A DNA stretch of 64,000 nt from Arcobacter sp. (lineage in GTDB: Bacteria; Acidobacteriota; Terriglobia; Bryobacterales; Bryobacteraceae). Location: assembly GCA_020723085.1 (NCBI GenBank), contig DYJN01000004.1, positions 1 to 64,000 of the forward strand, written 5' to 3'. Positions 17,101-26,473 of this stretch are shown piece by piece. Within the stretch, counting starts at the first letter, position 1, and every line of letters starts with the position of its first letter. The notes below the pieces were generated by a model. That model was not told where the DNA came from. It made no database searches and worked only from the letters and a program-made list of their open reading frames with translations. The position numbers were made by a program, and so were the translations under genes.

Positions 17101-18453
17101 ATGACACTGCTGAGCGAGGCGATTGCCCGCTATCACCGCATCCTGGAAGAGCTGGCTGCCAATGGCGAGCCGTGGACAGAAGAGCTGCGCGAGCAGTTGC
17201 GGCGGCGCGGGCTGGAGGGCAGCGGCAGCGGGGTGTCCCCTGTGTTGCGCCCGCATTTCCTTTCGCGGCGGCAGTACGACAATCTGGTTTCTTCGGCGGA
17301 AGCGCTTTCGCGTGCGATCCACCGGGTGAAGGAGATGGCGCTGGCGGATCCGCAGGTGTTGGCGCGGCTGGCGTTGCTGCCCGGCGAGCGGATGCTGGTT
17401 TCCCTCGATCCGGGGTATTCGACTCCGGCGGTGGCATCCGTGCTGGATGCGGTGGTCGTAAACGGACACCTGCACCTGTCTTCACCGCGGGCTGACCTGC
17501 CGCGGGGCGCCGTCGCGAGCGACGTCCTGGCGGAGGCGTTTCTGGAAACGGCGCCGATGAAGCAGTTCCGGAAGCGTTACAAGGTGACGCGCCCGCCCGG
17601 GGCGAAGCCGCTGGTGGCGAGCCTGTTGAAAGCCTGGAAGGACTTTGGGGGCAAGGGCAAGCCGAATGTGGGAATTCTGGACTTCCCTGGTCCGCAGGGC
17701 GCGGGCGAGACGCCCGAGGACGCGCTTCTGGAGGAGTTCCTGCGCTCGCAGGGGCTCGAGGCGCAGCGGCTGTGGCCAGAGGATCTGGAGTTCTCGGGCG
17801 GCGTGCTCCGCCGCGGCGATTTCCGCTTCGATTTGATCCTGCGTGGAGTCAAAGCGCAGGAACTGCTCATGCGCTATGACCTGTCGCACCCGCTGGTGCG
17901 CGCCTGCCAGCAGCGCAAGGTATGTCTGGTGAACAGTTTCCGCGCGGAGGTGTTGCGCAAGCGGGCGCTGCTGGCGCTGCTGACTGACGAGGCGGTGACC
18001 GGCAGCTTCCCCGCCGACGAGCGGAAAGCGATCCGAAACACGATTCCGGAGACGCGCGTCGTGGCTCAGTGCAAGACCACGTGGCAGGGCGAGACGGTCG
18101 ACCTCGTGGAGTTCATCCTGAAGAACCGGCCGCGGCTGGTGTTGCGGCCGAACGAGGACACGAGCGAGTTGCACGCCACCGACGGAGCGCGCGTGGACGA
18201 CCTTGTCTGGGAGCGCGCGCTGCGGACGGCGCTGCGGTTCCCTTATGTCGTGCAGGAGCGGGTGGAGGCGCCGCCGTGTCTGTTCCCGCTCGACTATTTT
18301 GGCGAGCTGACCTACCGCGAGATGACGGCGGATGTGTCGCCGCACTTCTTCCTCGGCAAGATGCACGGCTTCTCGGCGCGGCTTTCGGCGCCGGGCGGCG
18401 GTTTCTCTTCAGCCGCGGGGCTGGGGCCCGCCATGATCCTGGAAGCCCGCTGA
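17101..18453 (+). CDS. Circularly permuted ATP-grasp-like protein, function unknown
   Basis: A 450-residue cytoplasmic protein with no signal or membrane segment. The region RPRLVLRPNEDTSELHATDGARVDDLVWERALRTAL followed by PYVVQERVEAP (about residues 340-395) matches the ATP-grasp pattern of circularly permuted type-2 ATP-grasp proteins, where a Lys/Arg-Pro-Asn-Asp stretch binds nucleotide and the QER segment sits in the active site. The usual glycine-rich loop (GGHGV) is not seen. These proteins often ligate amino acids or peptides, but the substrate here is unknown. It is a single gene, preceded by the structured non-coding stretch. Confidence 0.6.
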   Translation: MTLLSEAIARYHRILEELAANGEPWTEELREQLRRRGLEGSGSGVSPVLRPHFLSRRQYDNLVSSAEALSRAIHRVKEMALADPQVLARLALLPGERMLVSLDPGYSTPAVASVLDAVVVNGHLHLSSPRADLPRGAVASDVLAEAFLETAPMKQFRKRYKVTRPPGAKPLVASLLKAWKDFGGKGKPNVGILDFPGPQGAGETPEDALLEEFLRSQGLEAQRLWPEDLEFSGGVLRRGDFRFDLILRGVKAQELLMRYDLSHPLVRACQQRKVCLVNSFRAEVLRKRALLALLTDEAVTGSFPADERKAIRNTIPETRVVAQCKTTWQGETVDLVEFILKNRPRLVLRPNEDTSELHATDGARVDDLVWERALRTALRFPYVVQERVEAPPCLFPLDYFGELTYREMTADVSPHFFLGKMHGFSARLSAPGGGFSSAAGLGPAMILEAR

Positions 18454-18652
18454 GTCGTCCGGCCACGGCCGGGTACGGATTCTGGAACGCGCGCTCCGGT
18501 TTTTGGGATCTGCCGGGCGGGGATGGAATCCAATTTTTCCCTTTGCATGCACTGCCTTCCGGTGTAGGCTGAGAGTAGCAGGCGGTCTTGTAGCATGGCA
18601 CGCGGGTTGCAAAGCTGCGTTTGGGCGTCGTGTATGCCGGCGATGACGGCCT

Positions 18653-21604
18653 GTGGAGTCTAAGGTGGAACAGGGACTGAAAAGCCAGTTCCTCGGCGCG
18701 CTGCTTGTTGTGCTGACGCTGACGGCCATCATCTGCGCGGGCGTCAATTACCAGCAGCAGCGGCGGTTCCACCTTCCTGAAGACGGCGCGGCGTGGATGG
18801 ATGCTGCCGGACCGAACGGCGCCACGAGAGTGGTGGCGGCCTATGTCAAGCCGGGCGGACCAGCCGACCGGGCGGGCATCCAGCCCGGCGATGTCCTGCT
18901 GCGCGTCGCCCCGATCGAAAACACGCCGGCGGTGGAAGTCCGGCAGGCGACCGATGTGGTGCAGCTGCTGTTCCGCACGGGAGTCTGGGGAAAGGCGAAT
19001 TACACGCTGCAGCGGGGCGGGGTGGAGATCCCTGCCAGGGTCATCGTGGCGGACGCGAACCGGGACCGCGCCTTGTATGCGCAGTACGCGGTGGGCGCGG
19101 CATACCTGATCATCGGGCTGTTCGTCTTCTTCCGCCGCAACCGGGCGCCGAAGGCGCTGCATTTCTACCTGCTGTGCGTGGCGAGCTTCGTGCTGCACAC
19201 CTTCCACTACACCGGCAAGCTGAACGCCTTCGACACGGTCATCTACATGGGCAACGCGGCGGCGGGGCTGCTGGCGCCGGCGCTGTTCCTGCACTTCTGC
19301 CTGACCTTCCCGGAAGGCCGCCGGGCGTTTCCGCTGCGCCGCGCCGCGTCGATCTACCTGCCGGCGGTCTCGCTTATGGCCCTGCAGCTGGGATTCGCCG
19401 CGGGCGTGGTGCGGAGTTCCGTACCGCTGGTCGAGCTGAACTGGCTTCTGGACCGCATCTGGCTCGCCCTGTATTCGGCCTGTTATCTGGCGGGCGCGGC
19501 GGCGCTGCACTTCAGCTTCCGCCGGGCGGAAGACCCGATTCAGCGGCAGCAGCTGAAGTGGCTGCGGAACGGCGCGCTGGCAGGCATGGTTCCGTTCACC
19601 CTGCTGTACGCCGCGCCGTTCGCCGCCGGAGTGGTGCCCACCGAGGCGATGCGCCTGAGCGTGCTGTTCCTGGCTTTCCTGCCGCTGGCGTGGGCCTATG
19701 CCATCCTGCGCTACCGGCTGATGGACGTCGACATCATTTTCCAGCAGGGTTATGTCTACCTGCTGGCGACGCTGGCGGTGCTCGGCATCGTGTCGCTGCT
19801 GATCTATGCGCTCGGACGGCGCGACGAGTTGAGCCCCACGGCGGTGATGCTGCTGGTGCTGATCGCGGCGCTGGTGTTCGAGCCGCTGCGCCACTGGATT
19901 CAGGAGCAGCTGGACCGCCATGTGTTCTATAAAGACCGTTTCGACCACCGCCGCACGCTGCTGAGCTTCGCCCGCGAGCTGACGTCGGAAATGGATCTGG
20001 ACCGCACGCTGCGCAGCGTGGGCGAGAGGCTGCTGTCGACGCTGTCAGTGGACCATGTGGCGTTCTTCCTCTCGCAGGAGGACGGCGGCGGCTTCCGGCT
20101 GCATTCGGCGCTGGACCGCGACGGCGCGCTGCTGCACCTGCAGAAGGAGCCGCTGGACCTGTCCTTCCTGCCCGAGCCGCCGCAGGAGCCGTACCTGTTC
20201 TTCGAGCGCACGCAGCATGCGCTCGACATCGTCTCCCGGCGCCTGCCTCCGCCGGTGCGGGAGACGCTGGCGGTGCTGGATCTCACCTACTACCTGCCGT
20301 GCCGCTTCCGCGGGCGCACGCTGGCGTGGCTCGGCGTGAGCCGCACGGCGAAGGGCGACTTCCTGACGTCGGACGACATCGAGCTGCTGATCTCGCTGGC
20401 GGGCTACATTGCCATGGCGGTGGAGAACGCGCGGCTGTACCGGTCGCTGGCGGACAAGGTGCAGCAGTACGAGCGGCTGAAGGAGTTCAGCGAGAACATC
20501 GTGGAGTCGATCAACGTCGGCATCCTCGCCGCCGATCTGGAAGACCGCGTGGAAAGCTGGAACTCGCAGCTGGAGCGGCTCACCGGCGTGCCGCGCTCGG
20601 CGGCGGCCGGGCGGCGGCTGGGGGAGCTGTTCCCGCCCGAGCTGTCGGTGCACTTCGACGCCCTGCGGGCGGAGACCGAGGTGCACCAGTTGTACCGGAT
20701 TCCGCTGCGCCGCTCTTCGCTGCCCCCGCATGGATCGGGCGGCAACGGGGACGGCGGCTCGGATGCCGCCGCGCGCGACGCCATCGTGAACCTTGCCATC
20801 GCCCCGCTGGTGACCAAGGACGGCCAACGGATCGGGCGCCTGATCATCTTCGACGACGTGACCGAGCGCGAGGAGCTGGAGCGGCGGCTGATTCAGGCTG
20901 ACAAGCTCAGCTCGATCGGGCTGCTGGCGGCGGGCGTGGCGCACGAGGTGAACACGCCGCTGGCGGTGATCTCGACTTACGCTCAGATGCTGGCCAAGCA
21001 GCTGATGGGCGACGAGCAGAAGACGCGGCTGCTCGACAAGATCGCGCGGCAGACCTTCCGCGCCTCGGAGATTGTCAACTCGCTGCTGAATTTCTCGCGC
21101 ACCTCCGGCGCCGAGTTCGAGCCTCTGGATCTGAACCGCGTGATCCGCGACACGGTGTCGCTTCTCGAACATCAACTGGAGAAGCACGGCATCGAGGTCG
21201 TCTACGATCTGGCGCCGGATGCGCCCCCGATCCGGGGCAATACGGGCAAGCTCCAGCAGGTGTTTCTCAACCTGCTGCTGAACGCGCGCGACGCCATGGC
21301 GGAGCTGCCGCCGGGCGCGCCTCGCCGCCTCGTGCTGCGCACCCTCTCCGACGGCGCCACGGTAAAGGCGGAAGTGCGGGACTCCGGTCCGGGCATCCCC
21401 CCCGAGCATCTGCCTCGGATCTTCGATCCGTTCTTCACCACCAAGGGGGCGCGCAAGGGCACCGGGCTCGGCCTCAGCGTCACTTATGGCATTGTGGAAG
21501 AGCATGGCGGCCTGATCGAAGCCGGGTCGCTGCCTTCCGGCGGCGCGGTGTTCCGGCTTGAATTTCCCGCCGTGAACCGGAAGACTGCGGATGCCTCTGC
21601 CTGA
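18653..21604 (+). CDS. PDZ-7TM-GAF-PAS sensor histidine kinase (NtrB-like)
   Basis: A 983-residue membrane kinase with GTG start at 18653. Order: TM1 (about 13-32); a PDZ-like domain (about 45-125, PGGPADRAGIQPGDVLLRV); about seven membrane helices (140-400); GAF (about 440-590); PAS (about 615-740); HisKA with the phospho-acceptor in LLAAGVAHEVNTPLAV (His near 763); then HATPase_c with N-box NLLLNARDAM, DSGPGIPPEHLPRIFDPFFT and GTGLGLSVTYGIVEEHGG. All catalytic boxes look intact. The stop overlaps the regulator gene by 14 bp, so the two form a pair. The PDZ domain lies between TM1 and TM2, that is on the periplasmic side, and could sense misfolded or C-terminal peptides (inference). Confidence 0.88.
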   Translation: MESKVEQGLKSQFLGALLVVLTLTAIICAGVNYQQQRRFHLPEDGAAWMDAAGPNGATRVVAAYVKPGGPADRAGIQPGDVLLRVAPIENTPAVEVRQATDVVQLLFRTGVWGKANYTLQRGGVEIPARVIVADANRDRALYAQYAVGAAYLIIGLFVFFRRNRAPKALHFYLLCVASFVLHTFHYTGKLNAFDTVIYMGNAAAGLLAPALFLHFCLTFPEGRRAFPLRRAASIYLPAVSLMALQLGFAAGVVRSSVPLVELNWLLDRIWLALYSACYLAGAAALHFSFRRAEDPIQRQQLKWLRNGALAGMVPFTLLYAAPFAAGVVPTEAMRLSVLFLAFLPLAWAYAILRYRLMDVDIIFQQGYVYLLATLAVLGIVSLLIYALGRRDELSPTAVMLLVLIAALVFEPLRHWIQEQLDRHVFYKDRFDHRRTLLSFARELTSEMDLDRTLRSVGERLLSTLSVDHVAFFLSQEDGGGFRLHSALDRDGALLHLQKEPLDLSFLPEPPQEPYLFFERTQHALDIVSRRLPPPVRETLAVLDLTYYLPCRFRGRTLAWLGVSRTAKGDFLTSDDIELLISLAGYIAMAVENARLYRSLADKVQQYERLKEFSENIVESINVGILAADLEDRVESWNSQLERLTGVPRSAAAGRRLGELFPPELSVHFDALRAETEVHQLYRIPLRRSSLPPHGSGGNGDGGSDAAARDAIVNLAIAPLVTKDGQRIGRLIIFDDVTEREELERRLIQADKLSSIGLLAAGVAHEVNTPLAVISTYAQMLAKQLMGDEQKTRLLDKIARQTFRASEIVNSLLNFSRTSGAEFEPLDLNRVIRDTVSLLEHQLEKHGIEVVYDLAPDAPPIRGNTGKLQQVFLNLLLNARDAMAELPPGAPRRLVLRTLSDGATVKAEVRDSGPGIPPEHLPRIFDPFFTTKGARKGTGLGLSVTYGIVEEHGGLIEAGSLPSGGAVFRLEFPAVNRKTADASA

Positions 21605-23048
21605 TCCAGAAATCCTCGACAGCGCCGCCGCCGCCGCGCCGCGCGGCCGGATCCTCGTGGTGGACGACGAAGCCGACATACGCGAATCGCTTCAGATTCT
21701 GCTGGAAGGGGAGGGCTACGCGGTCTCGACGGCGGAGAACGCCGTGGAGGGGCTCCGCCGTTTCGAGTCCGGCGTCTTCGACCTCGTCCTGCTGGACCTG
21801 ATGATGCCGGACCGCTCCGGCTTCGAGGTGCTGGACGAGATCCGCAAACGCGACCGCGAGACGCCGGTGTTCCTCATCACCGCCTACGGGTCGGTGGAAG
21901 TGGCCGTGGAGGCGCTGAAATCGGGCGCCAGCGACTACTTCTCCAAGCCCTGGGACAACGAGAAGCTCCTGATCGAGATCGACCGCCAGATCGCGCGGAC
22001 CCGGCTCGAGCGCGAAAACCGCGAGCTCCGCCGCGCCCTCAAGCAGCGCTACGCATTTCCCAACATCGTCGGCAAGAGCGAGCGCATGCTGCGCGTGCTC
22101 GATCTGGTGGCGCAGGTGGCGCCGTCGAAGAGCAACATCCTCATCACGGGAGAGACGGGCACCGGCAAGGAGCTGATCGCCAAAGCGATTCACGCCAACT
22201 CGCCGCGCGCCGACCAGCCGTTTGTCGGCGTGAACTCCGGCTCGCTGCCTCCGGATCTGCTCGAATCCACGCTCTTTGGCCACGTCAAAGGAGCCTTCAC
22301 CGGCGCGGTGGCCAACCGCCGGGGCTACTTCGAGACAGCCAACCACGGCACCATCTTCTTCGACGAGATCGGCACGCTCACGCCCGACATGCAGGTGAAG
22401 CTGCTGCGGGTGATCCAGGAGCGCGAGTTCATGCCCCTCGGATCGGCCGAGACGATCCGCGTCGATGTCCGCATCCTCGCCGCCACCAACGCGGATCTGG
22501 CCAGGCTGGTCGAGGAAGGGCGCTTCCGCCAGGACCTCTACTACCGGCTCAACGTCATCAACCTCCACCTGCCTCCGCTGCGCGAGCGCAAAGAAGACAT
22601 CCCGCTGCTGGTCGAACATTTCTTTCAGGCCTACTGCCGGGAGAACAACAAGTTTCTCGACGCCGGGGGGCGCTCGATGCTGCGCTTCGAGCCCGAAGCC
22701 ATGCACCTGCTGATGGACTACAACTGGCCGGGCAATGTGCGCGAGCTGGAAAACGCCATCGAACGCGCCGTCGTGCTCGCCACCAGCGAGGTCGTGTCCG
22801 TAAGCGTGCTGCCCGAGCAGCTTCTCCAGTCGACGGGCGTGCGCACCACCGAGCCTTCGGGAGCGCTGCCGCCCGACGCCTCGCTGTTCGAAAAGGTCGC
22901 CGACTTCGAGGCGCGCACGATCATCGAGGCGTTGGAGGAAACCCGCTATTCGCAGACGGAAGCCGCGGCGCTGCTGCGCATTCCGCTGTCCACGCTGAAT
23001 CAGAAGATCAAGCGGCTCGGCATCCCGATCCGCAAGCGGTCTTCCTGA
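21591..23048 (+). CDS. Sigma-54-dependent response regulator (NtrC family)
   Basis: A 485-residue protein: receiver domain 20-135 with VVDDE and phospho-acceptor D69 ([13 protein letters not shown]); a sigma-54 AAA+ domain about 160-395 with Walker A GETGTGKE, an intact GAFTGA loop ([10 protein letters not shown]) and Walker B IFFDEIG; and a C-terminal Fis-type helix-turn-helix (about 445-480, [26 protein letters not shown]). It activates sigma-54 promoters when phosphorylated, presumably by the overlapping PDZ kinase. Targets are unknown; I found no clear GG-N10-GC promoter next to it. Confidence 0.93.
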   Translation: MPLPDPEILDSAAAAAPRGRILVVDDEADIRESLQILLEGEGYAVSTAENAVEGLRRFESGVFDLVLLDLMMPDRSGFEVLDEIRKRDRETPVFLITAYGSVEVAVEALKSGASDYFSKPWDNEKLLIEIDRQIARTRLERENRELRRALKQRYAFPNIVGKSERMLRVLDLVAQVAPSKSNILITGETGTGKELIAKAIHANSPRADQPFVGVNSGSLPPDLLESTLFGHVKGAFTGAVANRRGYFETANHGTIFFDEIGTLTPDMQVKLLRVIQEREFMPLGSAETIRVDVRILAATNADLARLVEEGRFRQDLYYRLNVINLHLPPLRERKEDIPLLVEHFFQAYCRENNKFLDAGGRSMLRFEPEAMHLLMDYNWPGNVRELENAIERAVVLATSEVVSVSVLPEQLLQSTGVRTTEPSGALPPDASLFEKVADFEARTIIEALEETRYSQTEAAALLRIPLSTLNQKIKRLGIPIRKRSS

Positions 23049-23067
23049 TCGAACCAGGAGATCCAGG

Positions 23068-23355
23068 ATGCTTACTGTTGTGGCTGAAATCATCGCCAAA
23101 CCGGGCTGCGAAGAACGCCTGCGGGAAGAGCTGCTGCGCTGCATCGAGCCCACGCGGGCGGAAGACGGCTGCCTTCAGTATGATCTGCACGTGGCGACGG
23201 ACAGGCCCGGGCACTTTCTGTTTTATGAGAACTGGACCTCGCGCGAGGTGCTTGACCGGCACCTGGCCACCCCGCATCTGGAGCGGCTGTCGGGTCTGCT
23301 GCCGGAACTGGCCGAGGGCGAGCCGCGTATTTCGACGTTCCAACGCATCGCCTGA
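23068..23355 (+). CDS. Antibiotic biosynthesis monooxygenase (ABM) domain protein, YgiN-like
   Basis: A 95-residue single-domain protein of the dimeric ferredoxin-like ABM fold: it opens MLTVVAEIIAKPGCEERLREEL, with DGCLQYDLHVATDRPGHFLFYENW and a His in the LDRHLATPHLERL helix. Members include quinol monooxygenase YgiN and heme or quinone-modifying enzymes. The length is normal for the family. The start is 20 bp after the response regulator and preceded by CAGGAGATCCAGG, so it may be co-transcribed with the two-component pair. No substrate can be named. Confidence 0.8.
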   Translation: MLTVVAEIIAKPGCEERLREELLRCIEPTRAEDGCLQYDLHVATDRPGHFLFYENWTSREVLDRHLATPHLERLSGLLPELAEGEPRISTFQRIA

Positions 23356-23449
23356 TGGATTTGAGAGGCGGCAGCATGGCTGCAACCTCCGGGCGTCCGG
23401 CCCCGTCCAATGCGGCGGCTGGAGTAGCAGGGAAGGGAAGGATCAGCTC

Positions 23450-24505
23450 ATGAATGAATGGAAGCGCTACCTTGCCGGCGCCGCCGGCCTGCTCCTGATG
23501 GCGGGGACTGCCGCGGCGCAAACCGCCATCTCCGCCCGCGCCGGGATGATTAACGTGGCCGAGGGCGACGTCTTCTTCCTCGACGCCCGTGATGCGGCGC
23601 CGCAGCGCGTCGAGCCCAAGCCCCAGGAACTGGTTTCCATGAAGGAGGGCCAGACGCTGCGCACGGAGGAGGGCCGCGCTGAGGTGCTCCTCACGCCGGG
23701 GGCCTTCCTGCGCCTGGGCGAATCGAGCGCCGTCAGGCTGCTTTCCGGCCGGCTGTCCTCGGTCAAGTTCGAACTGCTGGAGGGCGGCGCCCTGATCGAC
23801 GTCGTCGAACTGCTGAAGGACAATTCCGTGATCGTCCGCGTGGCGGGGGCCGAAGCCGAACTGGAGAAAGCAGGGCTGTACCGGTTGGATGCCGAACCTC
23901 CACGCATCCGTGTTTTCCGCGGGCAGGCGGAGGTGCGCGCCGCCGGAAAGTCCCAGACGCTGAAATCCGGACGCGAACTCCGGCTGGAAGGGACGCAATG
24001 GGCCATGCGGAAGTTCGATGCGGACAAAGAGACGGACTCGCTCTACCGCTGGTCGAAGCGCCGTTCCGGCTACATCGCCATGGCGAACGTGTCGGCGGCG
24101 CGGCAGGCGGGCTCGCTCTGGGGGATGAACAGCCTGCGCGGCGGCACGTGGCTCTGGAATCCGTATTTCGGCTTCGCCACCTACCTTCCGTGGGGCGACA
24201 CGGTCATGAGCCCGTTCGGCTACTACTACTACACGCCACGAACGGTGTATCAGGTTTACTACCCGCCACGCAACGCGCCGGCCTTCGGCGGCGGCTTTGA
24301 CCGCGGCGGCCCGGCATTTGCCGGATCGATGCCGCGGAGAAGCGCCGGATCCACATACACGCCCGCCGCGCCGGTCTCAGCCTCGGCGCCTTCCGCGCCG
24401 GCGGCGGGTGCGGGCAGCGTGGGCAGCCGCGGCGGCGGAGCGGCCGGCGGCAGTGTGGGCGGCGCCGGCGGCGTGCGCGCCGGCTCTGGCGGGCGCGGCC
24501 ACTGA
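23450..24505 (+). CDS. Secreted FecR-domain protein with glycine-rich tail
   Basis: A 351-residue exported protein with ATG 23450 and signal peptide (LAGAAGLLLMAGTAAAQ). Residues about 35-185 form a FecR-like beta domain (EGQTLRTEEGRAEVLLTPGAFLRLGESSAVRLLS; later GQAEVRAAGKSQTLKSG). An aromatic-rich stretch (about 240-280, YYYYTPRTVYQVYYPPRNAPAFGGG) and a long Gly/Ala/Ser-rich C-terminus follow. In TonB signalling FecR relays a signal to an ECF sigma factor, but stand-alone secreted forms like this one lack the cytoplasmic part and have unknown roles. It faces cheB convergently with 17 bp between. Confidence 0.75.
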   Translation: MNEWKRYLAGAAGLLLMAGTAAAQTAISARAGMINVAEGDVFFLDARDAAPQRVEPKPQELVSMKEGQTLRTEEGRAEVLLTPGAFLRLGESSAVRLLSGRLSSVKFELLEGGALIDVVELLKDNSVIVRVAGAEAELEKAGLYRLDAEPPRIRVFRGQAEVRAAGKSQTLKSGRELRLEGTQWAMRKFDADKETDSLYRWSKRRSGYIAMANVSAARQAGSLWGMNSLRGGTWLWNPYFGFATYLPWGDTVMSPFGYYYYTPRTVYQVYYPPRNAPAFGGGFDRGGPAFAGSMPRRSAGSTYTPAAPVSASAPSAPAAGAGSVGSRGGGAAGGSVGGAGGVRAGSGGRGH

Positions 24506-24522
24506 CGGCAGCGGCCGCAAGG

Positions 24523-25596
24523 TCAGGCCGCGGCGGGGGCGGGTGCGCGTTTCAGGAGCGCGCCGGCGATCTCGTCGAGCGGAAGCACCTGCTGGACGGC
24601 TCCCAGGCGGACCGCCTCACGGGGCATGCCATAGACGACGCAGGTGTCTTCGTTTTGGGCGATGGTGCCGGCGCCGGCGCGGCGCATCTCGAGCAGGCCC
24701 GCGGCGCCGTCGGCTCCCATGCCGGTGAGCAGGACGCCGATCGCGTGCGAGCCGGCTTCGCGGGCGACGCTGCGGAACAGGACGTCGACCGAAGGCCGCT
24801 GATAGCAGACTTTGGGGCCGTCGTGGAGCCGCGTGCGCCAGCCGCCGCCGCCGATGCGCTCAATCTCCAGGTGGCGGTTTCCGGGCGCGACCACGGCCAT
24901 GCCGCAGGACAGGATTTCTCCGCCCGCGGCTTCCCTGACCTCAAGGGCGCAGATCTTGTTCAGCCGCTGGGCGAAAGTGGCGGAGAAGCCCGGGGGAATG
25001 TGCTGGGCGACCACGATGGGGGGCATCGACGCGGGCAGATTTTCCAGCACGCGCTCGATGGCGACCGTGCCGCCGGTGGACGCGCCGATGGCGATCAGAT
25101 GCTGGGCCGGCTGGCCGTTTTTGACAGCCGGCGCCGATGGCGCCACGGGCGCGGGTGTCCGCGGAGCGGGTGGCGGCGCGGCGGCGCGCAGCCTGGCTGC
25201 GGCGGCGGCGCGCACGCGCTGCGGCAGGTCGTCCTTCAGATCCGCGACCGAGTACGGCCCGCCGGGCTTGGCGAGCACGTCCACCGCGCCCCGGCTGAGG
25301 GCCTCCAGCGCGGCGCGGGTCGAGTTCTGCGTGAGCGAACTGACCACGATCACCGGCAGCGGATAGTGCTTCATGAGCTTCTCGAGGAAGGTCAGCCCGT
25401 CCATGCGGGGCATCTCGACGTCGAGCGTGAGCACGTCGGGCCTCAGCGCGACGATCTTGTCCCGCGCCACGAAGGCGTCCGGCGCCGTGCCGGCGACTTC
25501 GATGTCGGGCTGCTGGCTCAGGATGTCGGTCAGGACTTTCCGGACGATGGCCGAATCGTCGACCACGAGGACCCGGATTTTCCGTGCAGCGGTCAT
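24523..25596 (-). CDS. cheB: CheB, protein-glutamate methylesterase
   Basis: A 357-residue protein starting at ATG 25596, which overlaps the cheX stop. The receiver domain has VVDDS and phospho-acceptor D59 (LTLDVEMPRMDG). The linker is Ala/Pro-rich (about 130-158). The C-terminal methylesterase has catalytic Ser in GASTGG, His in VAQHIPPGFS and Asp in LLTGMGADGA. CheB removes methyl groups from (or deamidates) chemoreceptors, opposing CheR. It is the last gene of the chemosensory operon. All catalytic residues are present. Confidence 0.94.
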   Translation of the reverse strand: MTAARKIRVLVVDDSAIVRKVLTDILSQQPDIEVAGTAPDAFVARDKIVALRPDVLTLDVEMPRMDGLTFLEKLMKHYPLPVIVVSSLTQNSTRAALEALSRGAVDVLAKPGGPYSVADLKDDLPQRVRAAAAARLRAAAPPPAPRTPAPVAPSAPAVKNGQPAQHLIAIGASTGGTVAIERVLENLPASMPPIVVAQHIPPGFSATFAQRLNKICALEVREAAGGEILSCGMAVVAPGNRHLEIERIGGGGWRTRLHDGPKVCYQRPSVDVLFRSVAREAGSHAIGVLLTGMGADGAAGLLEMRRAGAGTIAQNEDTCVVYGMPREAVRLGAVQQVLPLDEIAGALLKRAPAPAAA

Positions 25597-26054
25597 TGCA
25601 CCTCCTCGCTGATAAGAGTCACCGCCACCTCGCCCGCAGCGAGGGGAAAGCGCAGCCAGCGGCGGCCCTCGCAGGGCGGCATGCCGCGGCTCGCCTCCGG
25701 CGGCGCAATCCGCAGGCGCCCGTGCGGCTCCAGCCGGCTCAACGTGGCGCCGCAGAGCATGTTGGCCAGCTCGGACGCCATCAGCAGCACCTCCTGACCG
25801 CCCACCTGCTCCTCTTCCAGCCCCAGAAACGCCGCCGCCAGACGCCGCGGCGCCTCGCCTGCCAGCGCCACGTGCAGCACCCCTCGCAGGCTGCCCTCGA
25901 AGCGCGCCGAAGCGCGCAGGTCGGCTCCAGCCGGCGCGGGGCCCGCTTCCGGCTCGGCGGCGGGAAACTCGAAGCACATCGTCTCCAGCACTTCCAGCAC
26001 CGCCTCCTCCAGCGCCTGCCGGACTTCGGCGCTTTGCTGCTTCGTCTCTTCCAT
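25593..26054 (-). CDS. CheX/CheC-like phosphatase-domain protein
   Basis: A 153-residue protein between cheY and cheB. The stretch VGGQEVLLMASELANMLCGATLSRLEP (about residues 82-108) carries the E-x2-N pattern of the CheX/CheC/FliY phosphatase fold, where Glu and Asn remove phosphate from CheY. Upstream is a helical segment with several glutamates (EEAVLEVLETMCFEF) and then a beta region. It has one copy of the motif, as in CheX. Its product would reset the neighbouring CheY. Start and stop sit within 4 bp of the neighbours, so it is translationally coupled to cheB. Confidence 0.7.
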   Translation of the reverse strand: MEETKQQSAEVRQALEEAVLEVLETMCFEFPAAEPEAGPAPAGADLRASARFEGSLRGVLHVALAGEAPRRLAAAFLGLEEEQVGGQEVLLMASELANMLCGATLSRLEPHGRLRIAPPEASRGMPPCEGRRWLRFPLAAGEVAVTLISEEVQ

Positions 26055-26056
26055 AG

Positions 26057-26473
26057 TCAGAAACCCTCCTCCGCCGGCGGCGCGCCGCCGGGCAGAAGCC
26101 CGCCGAGCACTTCGCTCAGCCGCTCCGGCGGGAACGGCTTGCGCACATAGTCGCTGGCTCCGAGCCGCAGCAGCGCGCCGACGCGGTTCTCAGTCGAGTC
26201 GGTGGAGACGACGACGACCGGAATCGAACGCAGACCGGGGTCGGCCTTCAGTTCGCCGATGAGCTGTTCGCCGTCCATGACAGGCATGTTGATGTCGGTG
26301 AGGATCAGGTCCACGGCGGGCGAAGCCGGCGAGCCGCGCAGCTTGTCAAGCGCCTCCCGGCCGTTGGAGGCTTCCAGGATCTCCGACGTCTGGAACCCGG
26401 CCAGGGCGATGGTCCGTTTCACAAAGGCCCGCATCACGGGCGAATCATCCACAATCATGAGGCGGCTCGGCAC
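26057..26473 (-). CDS. cheY: CheY-like single-domain response regulator
   Basis: A 138-residue receiver starting at GTG 26473; a near-perfect AAGGAGGT precedes it by five to six bases, which decides the start over internal ATGs. Phospho-acceptor is D60 (LILTDINMPVMDG), with D9/D10 in VDDS, Thr/Ser in VVVSTDS and Lys in VRKPFPPE. There is no output domain, so it probably conveys the CheA signal to an effector by protein contact. It overlaps cheD by 19 bp. Because no flagellar gene is near, the effector could be a type IV pilus motor or something else. Confidence 0.88.
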   Translation of the reverse strand: MPSRLMIVDDSPVMRAFVKRTIALAGFQTSEILEASNGREALDKLRGSPASPAVDLILTDINMPVMDGEQLIGELKADPGLRSIPVVVVSTDSTENRVGALLRLGASDYVRKPFPPERLSEVLGGLLPGGAPPAEEGF

